Shown here one piece after another: positions 57,288 through 64,000 of a stretch of DNA of 64,000 nt (the first letter of the stretch is position 1; every line of letters starts with the position of its first letter). A model generated the notes under the pieces. That model worked only from the letters and a program-made list of their open reading frames with translations, did not search any database and had not been told where the DNA came from. Both the position numbers and the translations under genes were made by a program. Where the stretch lies: contig NZ_CP017770.1 in assembly GCF_001857945.1 (NCBI RefSeq), positions 1,922,001-1,986,000 on the forward strand. Direction: 5' to 3'. This stretch comes from Paenibacillus crassostreae (GTDB lineage: Bacteria > Bacillota > Bacilli > Paenibacillales > Paenibacillaceae).

Positions 57288-58070
57288 CTAAACAACATGC
57301 TGGTCAATCAAAAAATTCAAGAGCAGTCGATTGAACAATTGAGGCTGACACAGATGGCTTGGGTAGATGGCATCATCAACAATTTTGAGCTGTGCATAGG
57401 GAAACGCAGATACCATGTTCTTCATTTGCTTTAGACCCCATTCATTTTGACTGCCAGCCACGCATAGTATAGGCACCTGAAGCCGCACCGAATGACCACG
57501 CAAATCGATCTGTCGTAAAGCCAGACGTTGTTTGATTAATTCTGTAGGTCGCTTGTTCAGCAGACCCTCTCTCATAATCTTATAAGCCGGAGTCCATTGA
57601 TGATAGGTCAGTCTTAGTGTACGAAGCAAAAATACCGCTGGTAAATAATATGATAACCAACTGAAGGTCTCAAACATCTCCCATAGTTTACTCGTCTTAG
57701 CAGACAAATAGCTATCCACTAACACTAAAGCTCTCACCCGTTCTGGGTAAATATCCGCGAACTTCCGAGCTAGAACACCCCCACTGGAACAACCGACGAG
57801 TGTAACCTTGAAAATGCCTAATCTTTCTAGTAGCTCTCTCAAATCTTCACATTGTGTATCGATAATCCGATTGACATCAACATTCATTTTGCCTGACTGA
57901 CCATTCCCTCTCAAATCTAGTACGATCACCTTTGCTCTTGTGCTAAAGTATTCCACTTGCGGATCAAACATGTGATGTGAGGAAAGATGATCATGTATAA
58001 AAACGATGGACACACCGCTTCCATATGTCTCGTAATATAAAGAAGTCCCATTCAGTAGAATCTGGGGCAT
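57288..58070 (-). CDS. Alpha/beta-fold hydrolase, c-di-AMP riboswitch-controlled
   Basis: This 260-residue cytoplasmic hydrolase has the nucleophile elbow LVGCSSGGVLARKF (Ser at about 95), an oxyanion region FIHDHLSSHHMFDPQV, and a C-terminal catalytic His candidate in YPSHLCQP. Family members include esterases, lactonases and other lyases; the substrate cannot be told. GAGGAG lies 10 nt before ATG. Immediately upstream is a c-di-AMP riboswitch of the ydaO type that ends about 20 nt before the start codon, so expression should fall when c-di-AMP is high. The gene lies just downstream of the Mrp antiporter operon in the same direction. Confidence 0.92.
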   Translation of the reverse strand: MPQILLNGTSLYYETYGSGVSIVFIHDHLSSHHMFDPQVEYFSTRAKVIVLDLRGNGQSGKMNVDVNRIIDTQCEDLRELLERLGIFKVTLVGCSSGGVLARKFADIYPERVRALVLVDSYLSAKTSKLWEMFETFSWLSYYLPAVFLLRTLRLTYHQWTPAYKIMREGLLNKRPTELIKQRLALRQIDLRGHSVRLQVPILCVAGSQNEWGLKQMKNMVSAFPYAQLKIVDDAIYPSHLCQPQLFNRLLLNFLIDQHVV

Positions 58071-58090
58071 GTTTCAACGACTCCTCGCTT

Positions 58091-58226
58091 TGTACGCTTA
58101 CGGGGTTAGCTGACGGATTCGGGCTCAAAGAATAACCCTACTCGAACATTCGAGATTCACCCCATGTGAAGACAAGATCATCCTCACGATTGGTTCCCCC
58201 GCTCCCTAAAAGGAATTCAGCGAAAT
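58091..58226 (-). promoter_or_regulatory. c-di-AMP riboswitch (ydaO-yuaA class)
   Basis: On the minus strand the class signatures appear in order: TTTCGCTGAATTCC (P1 side), GGGAGCGGGGGAACCAAT, CATGGGGTGAATC, GAGTAGGGTTATTC, and GAGCCCGAATCCGTCAGCTA, then ACCCCGTAAGCG. The CGCT strand at 58219-58222 can pair with AAGCG (58095-58099). SD GAGGAG follows at 58081-58086. Known biology: c-di-AMP binding switches the downstream gene off. Confidence 0.95.
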
Positions 58227-58249
58227 ATCTTTTTTATGAAATGATCATG

Positions 58250-58627
58250 TCATGAATGGCTTTGCCGTTCTTTTTCCTGTTCTAGCGCAATCTTCAGATC
58301 ATCCTGTACACTTTTATCCCATAAGGGAACTCCTGAACGATAAGCTGCTCTACCATTCAAATGCCCAGCCACAGGAGACGTAATAAAGACGAACACAATA
58401 CCCAACAGTAACTTGATGCTGATAACATCAAGAAAGAACATAAAATAGAAAAACGTCCCGATCAATACACAGAGTACACCGAGTGTTGCACTCTTAGTCG
58501 CAGCATGCGAGCGCAAATAGACATCCGGCAGTCGGATCATTCCGAAAGCGCTAATTGCACTAAATAATGCTCCGAACAATATCACTAACACAATCAACAG
58601 TTCACCGATCATGCGCATCGTCTCCAT
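58250..58627 (-). CDS. mrpG: Na+/H+ antiporter subunit MrpG
   Basis: This 125-residue membrane subunit of the Mrp complex has three hydrophobic segments and the PhaG_MnhG pattern FSAISAFGMIRLPDVYLRSHAATKS cut here into GMIRLPDVYLRSHAA (about 30-44) and a middle FVFITSPVAGHLNGRAAYRSG. It is the last gene of the operon. ATG at 58627 follows GAGGTG at 12 nt and overlaps mrpF by 26 bp; a downstream ATG at 58615 is a further candidate. The C-terminus ends in a charged tail. Confidence 0.93.
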   Translation of the reverse strand: METMRMIGELLIVLVILFGALFSAISAFGMIRLPDVYLRSHAATKSATLGVLCVLIGTFFYFMFFLDVISIKLLLGIVFVFITSPVAGHLNGRAAYRSGVPLWDKSVQDDLKIALEQEKERQSHS

Positions 58628-58895
58628 GTTCAATGACAACACCTCTTTCAATATATCTTGCCAACGCTGTTGTACCAATAAAGGTTAGAATACCGATCAA
58701 TAGAATGATATCTATGAAAGCTTCTGTATGCAGTAGTAGGGAAATGACCGCGATCATAGCCAGCAGGTTGATACCTATCGTGTCCAGTGCGACAATCCGA
58801 TCAGAACGTGACGGTCCTTTTATGAGTCGGTACATACAAGCGAATATCGCTAAAGATAGGATCACTAAGGTAGCCGTTAACAGTGATGTAATCAT
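58602..58895 (-). CDS. mrpF: Na+/H+ antiporter subunit MrpF
   Basis: This 97-residue protein has three membrane helices. The pattern KGPSRSDRIVALDTIGINLL (about 27-46) is the MnhF/PhaF signature, with the conserved Asp in DRIVALD implicated in the family's transport path. It overlaps mrpE by 4 bp. In B. subtilis MrpF also exports bile salts on its own, but this is not deducible here. Confidence 0.95.
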   Translation of the reverse strand: MITSLLTATLVILSLAIFACMYRLIKGPSRSDRIVALDTIGINLLAMIAVISLLLHTEAFIDIILLIGILTFIGTTALARYIERGVVIEHGDDAHDR

Positions 58896-59371
58896 GAGCG
58901 TGTCACCTCCATAATAGCTTTTTCGAATGTTCCTCTGATTTGCTCAGAGATGATATTTGCGTCCTCCATGTCCATCGCATGAATATAAAGCGTCTGTCCA
59001 TCCTTGGATACCTCTAGCGTCAGCGTTCCCGGAGTTAGACAAATCAGACAAGATAATATCGTAACTTCCCAATCCGATTTAAGTTCTGTCGTATAGGCAA
59101 ATATACCTGGGGTGATCTTTAGCTTTGGGCGAAGAATATGGCGAATAACCGCAATACTGGACAGAACTAACTCCCGATTGAACAATACCAATAGCGCAAG
59201 AATCGCCCACACCCGTTGAGGATAGAATGGACCCCGAAAGAAACGCCGTAGCACAAGTAGGATTACGATCCCCATCAGAAACCCGATGATAAAGCGTGAG
59301 ACTGACCAGTCATTATGAAGGAACATCCATAGAAAAGAGATCATCAAGTTTGTTAAAATTTGAAAGGCCAT
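58892..59371 (-). CDS. mrpE: Na+/H+ antiporter subunit MrpE
   Basis: This 159-residue subunit has two to three N-terminal membrane helices and the cytoplasmic tail of MnhE proteins, with the signatures LMISFLWMFLHNDWSVSRFI near the start and CLTPGTLTLEVSKDGQTLYI (about 108-128). It lies 6 bp after mrpD and overlaps mrpF by 4 bp. Confidence 0.95.
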   Translation of the reverse strand: MAFQILTNLMISFLWMFLHNDWSVSRFIIGFLMGIVILLVLRRFFRGPFYPQRVWAILALLVLFNRELVLSSIAVIRHILRPKLKITPGIFAYTTELKSDWEVTILSCLICLTPGTLTLEVSKDGQTLYIHAMDMEDANIISEQIRGTFEKAIMEVTRS

Positions 59372-59377
59372 GTTTAT

Positions 59378-60856
59378 CTACTCCTTCATTACGGCTTCAA
59401 TATAAAGTGTGGGATTAGCAAGGACATCCCCTGCTTGTGACACATAGGAATAGACCCACTCCGATCCGAATCCCATCAGAATGATAAGCACGAGTAATCC
59501 TACAACTGAGACAGTTACGCCTTTTAGCTTGATGGGTTCTCGTTTCACTTGTTCCTTCTCATCACCCCAGAAAGCGAGTCTAAATACTTTCATCAATGAG
59601 TAGAGAACAAGCAAACTAGAGGCTAGACCGATCAAGGACATTGTTAGCATTCCAGCATCAAGTCCCCCGCGAATCAGCAGAACTTTACCCGCAAATCCAC
59701 TGAGTGGTGGAATTCCTACAAGTGCCAGTGCCAGCGTGAAGAACATCCAACCAATGAACGGATACCGTTTGATCAACCCACCCATATCTTTCAATCGATC
59801 GGTACCCGCAATGGATATAATGATCCCCCCTAGAATAAACATTAATCCCTTAGCGAGCATGTCATGCATTAAATAGAATACGGCACCATCCAATGAATCC
59901 CCCGTTGCTGCTGCAAGACCAAAAGCAACGAAACCCACACTAATGATTACATTATAATTCAGAATTCGCGCAATATCGTTATAAGCAACGGCTCCTATGC
60001 CGCCGAGAATCATCGTAGCCGCAGCCATCCAAGCAATCCATGTATGCGTTAACCCCGGATCATGATAAAAGATTAATGTGAACGTTCTAAATATAGCGTA
60101 CAAGCCTACTTTCGTAAGTAATGCCCCGAATAATGCCCTAACCGCAGACGGCGGAGCAGCATATGATCCCGGAAGCCAGAAGAATAGAAGCAATCCCGAC
60201 TTTAAAGAGAATACGATCAGGAACATCATTGCAATCACATTAAGTACACCTCCCTGACCCAGCTCAGCAACACGCAAAGACAGATGAGCCATATTGAGCG
60301 TACCAACGGCTGCGTACAGATAAGCGACAGCCGCTACGAATAGAGTGGAAGATACAATGTTAATCAGCAAATATTTGACCGTTTCGCGAAGCTGTAGCTT
60401 TGTCCCTCCCAAGGAGATCAACGCATAGGAAGAAATAAGCATGACCTCGAAGAAAACGAATAGATTAAAGATATCCCCTGTCAGAAAAGAGCCATATACA
60501 CCTACTAGCAGAAAATGAAAAAAAGTATAATAGTAGGTTCGTTCCCGCTCCACTCCAATGCTGCGGAATGAATATAAAAGAATGGCAAAGCTGACTATAG
60601 AAGCGGTAAGCACGAGCAAGGCAGCAAACATATCCGCTACAAAAACGATACCGTATGGCGGCATCCACCCTCCCATGTTCAATGTCTGAATTCCATTCTG
60701 ATCAATACGATTGACTAGGATGAGGCAAACACCAATATTCAATATCGCGCTAAGCGCACTAATGAAACGTTGCACTGCTATTTTATCTTTTAGAAACATT
60801 AGAATAACGGCTGTGCATAGAGGGATTAGAATTGGAAATACAGGTAAGTTACTCAT
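59378..60856 (-). CDS. mrpD: Na+/H+ antiporter subunit MrpD
   Basis: This 492-residue membrane protein is related to NuoL/M/N subunits of complex I and forms one of the ion channels of the Mrp complex. About 14 helices are visible, with a conserved Glu in helix 5 (LFVFFEVMLISSYALI) and Lys in helix 7 (FSLKSGLLLFFWLPGSYAAP). HDMLAKGLMF is the helix-12 motif. It overlaps mrpC by 4 bp. Confidence 0.95.
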   Translation of the reverse strand: MSNLPVFPILIPLCTAVILMFLKDKIAVQRFISALSAILNIGVCLILVNRIDQNGIQTLNMGGWMPPYGIVFVADMFAALLVLTASIVSFAILLYSFRSIGVERERTYYYTFFHFLLVGVYGSFLTGDIFNLFVFFEVMLISSYALISLGGTKLQLRETVKYLLINIVSSTLFVAAVAYLYAAVGTLNMAHLSLRVAELGQGGVLNVIAMMFLIVFSLKSGLLLFFWLPGSYAAPPSAVRALFGALLTKVGLYAIFRTFTLIFYHDPGLTHTWIAWMAAATMILGGIGAVAYNDIARILNYNVIISVGFVAFGLAAATGDSLDGAVFYLMHDMLAKGLMFILGGIIISIAGTDRLKDMGGLIKRYPFIGWMFFTLALALVGIPPLSGFAGKVLLIRGGLDAGMLTMSLIGLASSLLVLYSLMKVFRLAFWGDEKEQVKREPIKLKGVTVSVVGLLVLIILMGFGSEWVYSYVSQAGDVLANPTLYIEAVMKE

Positions 60857-61197
60857 TGTTCATCCCCCTCAATACTATCTATATCATCCGTACCCAAGGT
60901 TTTATAAGCCCGGTAGGCGAGCACGAAGAAGAATGCTGTGACGCCAAAACTGATCACTATGGATGTTAAAATTAATGCTTGCGGCAAGGGGTCAACGTAA
61001 GCTTCTGTTTGCCCGTCCAGTATGGGCGCTGCACCCGTCTTCAGACCGGCCATCGTTAGGAGCAGCAGATGCACGCCATGTGTTAACAAACTTGTTCCCA
61101 GAATGATACGTAGTAAGGTCTTCGATAAAATTAGGTAAACACCGATTGCAAATAATACACCAACGGCTAAAGACATCATCAGTTCCATGTTATTCAT
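60853..61197 (-). CDS. mrpC: Na+/H+ antiporter subunit MrpC
   Basis: This 114-residue subunit is homologous to NuoK, with three membrane helices and the motif RIILGTSLLTHGVHLLLLT (about 30-49) followed by DPLPQALILTSIVISFGVTA. It overlaps the fused mrpAB gene by 8 bp and mrpD by 4 bp, so the set is tightly coupled. Confidence 0.96.
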   Translation of the reverse strand: MNNMELMMSLAVGVLFAIGVYLILSKTLLRIILGTSLLTHGVHLLLLTMAGLKTGAAPILDGQTEAYVDPLPQALILTSIVISFGVTAFFFVLAYRAYKTLGTDDIDSIEGDEQ

Positions 61198-64000
61198 CCC
61201 CTCCTATCGAAAGTATAATATTCATGGTGACACCGACTACGGCTAGATAGACACCAAGATCAAATAAGACCGCCGTCGCTAATTCGGTATCCCCCATGAT
61301 AGGGAGATTGAAATGTCCAAAGGCATGGCTTAGAAAAGGCGCACCGAACGCTACCGATCCTACCGATGTTAGAATTGCGATGATCAGACCTATGGCAGTC
61401 AAAATTCGATAATTTACCGGCAATGCTTTACGAATCATGTCCATCCCAAAAGTGATAGCTAACAGAATAAGTGCAGCCGAAGTCATCAACGCCCCAATAA
61501 ATCCACCGCCGGGATTACCATGTCCCGCGAAGAATAGATACAAAGAAAAAGTAATGATCATCGGGACAACAACCTTGGATACGGTCTTCAGAATCACATC
61601 GTTGCTGTTGCGTTGAATTATTGTTCTGCCTGACTTAGCTTTCATTAACTTACTTTCCATCTCCATGGGATCCAGCCGCAGTTGAATTAGACCATAAATA
61701 GCGAGCGATGCTATGGAGAGAACCATAATCTCAAACAACGTATCGAAGCCTCTGAAGTCAACGAGTATGACATTCACAACATTGTTGCCCCCTGCCAAAT
61801 CATGACTATTTTCAATAAAGAACTCCGAGATCGGTTCAAATGGGCTGCTTCCGAGAGAGGCAAGTGCGATCAGCGTCATGGTGACACCGACACCGATTGA
61901 AATGATCAGGTTAGTTAATTTAACTCGTCTAGTTGTAACTTGCTTCTTTAATTTCGGAAGATACTTAAAGCACAGCAGGAAGAGCGTTACTGACACCGTC
62001 TCTACGATCATTTGTGTCAATGCTAGGTCTGGTGCGCGGAAGATCACGAACAATAACGTCACCATATAACCGACAGCACCGGTGAACAAGATTGACACGA
62101 CCCGTGATTTGGCGAATGGTATAACAAACGCCGCCAAGAGCATGACTATGATAACTACTACTTCATAAAAGGATACTGGAGCATACTGATTCATGCCCAG
62201 CGTTATCCCCTCAGCTCCTAACATTGTGCTCCCAAGTGCGATGATGAAGAATCCAAATATATATATAAGATAATTCCGATTAGAGCCCGTCATGTAGAGG
62301 TTAGTTAGTTGGTTAGATCCGCGCTCCATCAGACGAAGCCCACCATCGTAGACACGGTTGAGCGAAACTCGACCTCCCCATTCACGATCCAACAATCGGA
62401 AACGTTTATATCCTCTGAACAAGAGTGTTCCTACTCCTACAACACCCAACGTCATAAAGATCTCTGAAGTCCAACCATGCCAGAAATGAATTGATACATC
62501 GAAGGTATCCCCTGGTGTCAGTAATCCACTATGAATGGAAGCCATAGCCGGTTCAATGAGTGAATAGGATAACAGGTTGGGGAACAATCCGAATATGACG
62601 GCTAAAGAAGCCAGAATAACCGGAGATATCAACAATCCTAGCGGAGCTTCATGCGGCTTTTTGTCTAACTTGTCTAGTTGAAGTTTTCCTGTAAAAGTCT
62701 TCATCACAAGAATCATACTGTAGACAAAAGTAAATACACTTGCAATCCAAGCGACAACTGCAAACATCATCATCCATGATTGCGTATTTAAGACATCAAA
62801 CTCCCGGATATTCAATACGGACGTAAAGAACATCTCTTTACTCAAGAAACCATTAAATGGCGGTAAACCGGCCATGGAGAACGTTCCGATCAGTGCAATA
62901 GAAAAAGTTACCGGCATCAGAGACATTAATCCGCCAAGTTTACGAAGATCTCGAGTATTCGTCTCATGATCTACAATGCCTACAACCATAAAGAGAGAAC
63001 CTTTAAATATAGCGTGATTGATTAAATGAAAGATCGCCGCCGTTGTAGCCATGGTATAAAAGAGCGAATCCTCTGTGCCAGGAAAGAATGCCGCGGCAGA
63101 TCCAAGCCCTAGTAGACACATAATCATTCCTAGTTGGCTGATCGTCGAATACGCAAGCATTGCCTTTAGATCGGTTTGTTTAATCGCTTTGAACGAACCA
63201 TAGATCAACGTAATTAGACCCGTCAGTGAGACAAGCCAGAACCACTCCGCTTGTCCAGCAAAAACCGGACTAAGACGTGCAACCAGATACAGACCCGCCT
63301 TCACCATCGTAGCCGAATGAAGATAGGCACTAACCGGAGTCGGCGCTTCCATCGCATCGGGCAACCAGATATGAAACGGAAACTGTGCGGATTTGGTGAA
63401 TGCCCCTAACAGGATCAGTAACATTGCTGGAATAAATAGTTGTTGCGTAGTTAGCATATCGACCTGACCTATAATCTCCCGAATACTGAACGTTCCGGTC
63501 ATGACATACAGCAGATTGAAGCCAGCAAACATCGCTAGCCCACCAAAGACAGTAATAAGCATCGATTTGAGTGCCCCATAACGGGATTTTTCCCGTCGAT
63601 GCCAAAAGGCAATCAGTAGAAATGAGGAAATACTTGTTAATTCCCAAAAGCCATACAACACCATCAAATTATCCGACAATACAACTCCTAGCATTGCCCC
63701 CATAAACATCATTAAATAGATGTAGAATTGGTGCAGCGCTTCTGTTCGTTTATTCAGATAATAAATGGAGTACAGTACAACTAATGCTCCCATACCCGTA
63801 ATTAACAGGACAAATAGTAAACTAAGTCCATCTAGCACGAGTGAAATATTTATACCCAGTGAAGGGATCCAAGATACCGTGGACAATATATATTCTCCAG
63901 CTTGAATCGCAGGAATCTTCGTCAGGAAATACACGAATAGGGCCGCAGGAAAGGGTAGAACGCTCCAACCCGTGTGAATACGAGTGAACCGCTTCGTTAG
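61190..64000 (-). CDS. mrpA: Na+/H+ antiporter subunit MrpA fused to MrpB (partial at right edge)
   Basis: The open frame runs off the window at 64000; 936 residues are seen, and by the family only about 20-25 N-terminal residues are missing. The first GTG (63934) is internal, since LFVYFLTKIP continues the MrpA reading upstream. The NuoL-like MrpA part spans to about residue 800 (LYGFWELTSISSFLLI, LPDAMEAPTPVSAYLHSATM). The last ~140 residues are MrpB (SNDVILKTVSKVVVPMIITF, then FFAGHGNPGGGFIGALM). No stop or start separates them, and no separate mrpB exists before mrpC. The complex expels Na+ (or K+) in exchange for protons. Confidence 0.95.
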   Translation of the reverse strand, partial: LTKRFTRIHTGWSVLPFPAALFVYFLTKIPAIQAGEYILSTVSWIPSLGINISLVLDGLSLLFVLLITGMGALVVLYSIYYLNKRTEALHQFYIYLMMFMGAMLGVVLSDNLMVLYGFWELTSISSFLLIAFWHRREKSRYGALKSMLITVFGGLAMFAGFNLLYVMTGTFSIREIIGQVDMLTTQQLFIPAMLLILLGAFTKSAQFPFHIWLPDAMEAPTPVSAYLHSATMVKAGLYLVARLSPVFAGQAEWFWLVSLTGLITLIYGSFKAIKQTDLKAMLAYSTISQLGMIMCLLGLGSAAAFFPGTEDSLFYTMATTAAIFHLINHAIFKGSLFMVVGIVDHETNTRDLRKLGGLMSLMPVTFSIALIGTFSMAGLPPFNGFLSKEMFFTSVLNIREFDVLNTQSWMMMFAVVAWIASVFTFVYSMILVMKTFTGKLQLDKLDKKPHEAPLGLLISPVILASLAVIFGLFPNLLSYSLIEPAMASIHSGLLTPGDTFDVSIHFWHGWTSEIFMTLGVVGVGTLLFRGYKRFRLLDREWGGRVSLNRVYDGGLRLMERGSNQLTNLYMTGSNRNYLIYIFGFFIIALGSTMLGAEGITLGMNQYAPVSFYEVVVIIVMLLAAFVIPFAKSRVVSILFTGAVGYMVTLLFVIFRAPDLALTQMIVETVSVTLFLLCFKYLPKLKKQVTTRRVKLTNLIISIGVGVTMTLIALASLGSSPFEPISEFFIENSHDLAGGNNVVNVILVDFRGFDTLFEIMVLSIASLAIYGLIQLRLDPMEMESKLMKAKSGRTIIQRNSNDVILKTVSKVVVPMIITFSLYLFFAGHGNPGGGFIGALMTSAALILLAITFGMDMIRKALPVNYRILTAIGLIIAILTSVGSVAFGAPFLSHAFGHFNLPIMGDTELATAVLFDLGVYLAVVGVTMNIILSIGGDE

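Overview
The window looks like a chromosomal segment of a low-to-moderate GC Gram-positive bacterium, most likely a Paenibacillus or close relative. The grounds are strong AGGAGG-type ribosome binding sites, YesM/YesN-type histidine kinase plus AraC-type response regulator pairs beside sugar ABC transporters, CcpA (cre) and GlnR-type operator sequences, DUF6171, UppP and Mrp antiporter genes, and large modular secreted polysaccharidases. No complete insertion sequence, phage, CRISPR array, rRNA or tRNA was seen. Most genes are on the minus strand.

Left part (1-20 kb). A two-component system (5771-2330) is followed by a solute-binding lipoprotein and the first permease of a sugar importer that runs off the left edge. 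After a coiled-coil protein and a lipoprotein cyclophilin comes a 7.6-kb gene for a secreted protein carrying both a pectate lyase and a pectin methylesterase, preceded by an AraC regulator and a cre operator. Next to it is a deletion scar joining the tail of a TetR regulator to the tail of a membrane protein. An MFS exporter and the small alarmone synthetase RelP follow.

Middle part (20-40 kb). A broken solute-binding-protein fragment, a VanW-family protein and an SPFH/ribbon-helix-helix pair lead to metE, which is preceded by a cobalamin riboswitch. Then come GH51 arabinofuranosidase with a coupled DUF6171 gene, a HAD phosphatase, a multi-PAS hybrid kinase, a DinG-type helicase and a DedA protein. 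The assimilatory nitrite operon (nirB-nirD-nirC-cobA) faces a divergent ANTAR-protein gene. Between them are two perfect GlnR/TnrA-type boxes, and the nirB leader has two hexaloop hairpins overlapping a terminator, which is the expected form of an ANTAR antitermination target.

Right part (40-64 kb). A galacto-oligosaccharide locus (regulator, kinase, binding protein, two permeases, GH2 beta-galactosidase) is followed by a CNNM/CorC-type membrane protein, DUF1836, uppP, a chemoreceptor next to an acyltransferase, and a secreted GH18-like protein. An alpha/beta hydrolase sits directly behind a c-di-AMP (ydaO) riboswitch, just downstream of an Mrp Na+/H+ antiporter operon in which mrpA and mrpB are fused.

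Taken together, the carbohydrate genes fit use of pectin: the backbone is cut and demethylated by the giant enzyme, arabinan and galactan side chains are handled by GH51 and GH2, and two importers take up products under carbon-catabolite control. This link is inferred from content, not demonstrated. A palindromic repeat family (cores at about 21.5, 22.9, 39.0 and 57.1 kb) is scattered through intergenic regions, and one copy lies inside the probable nirB leader.
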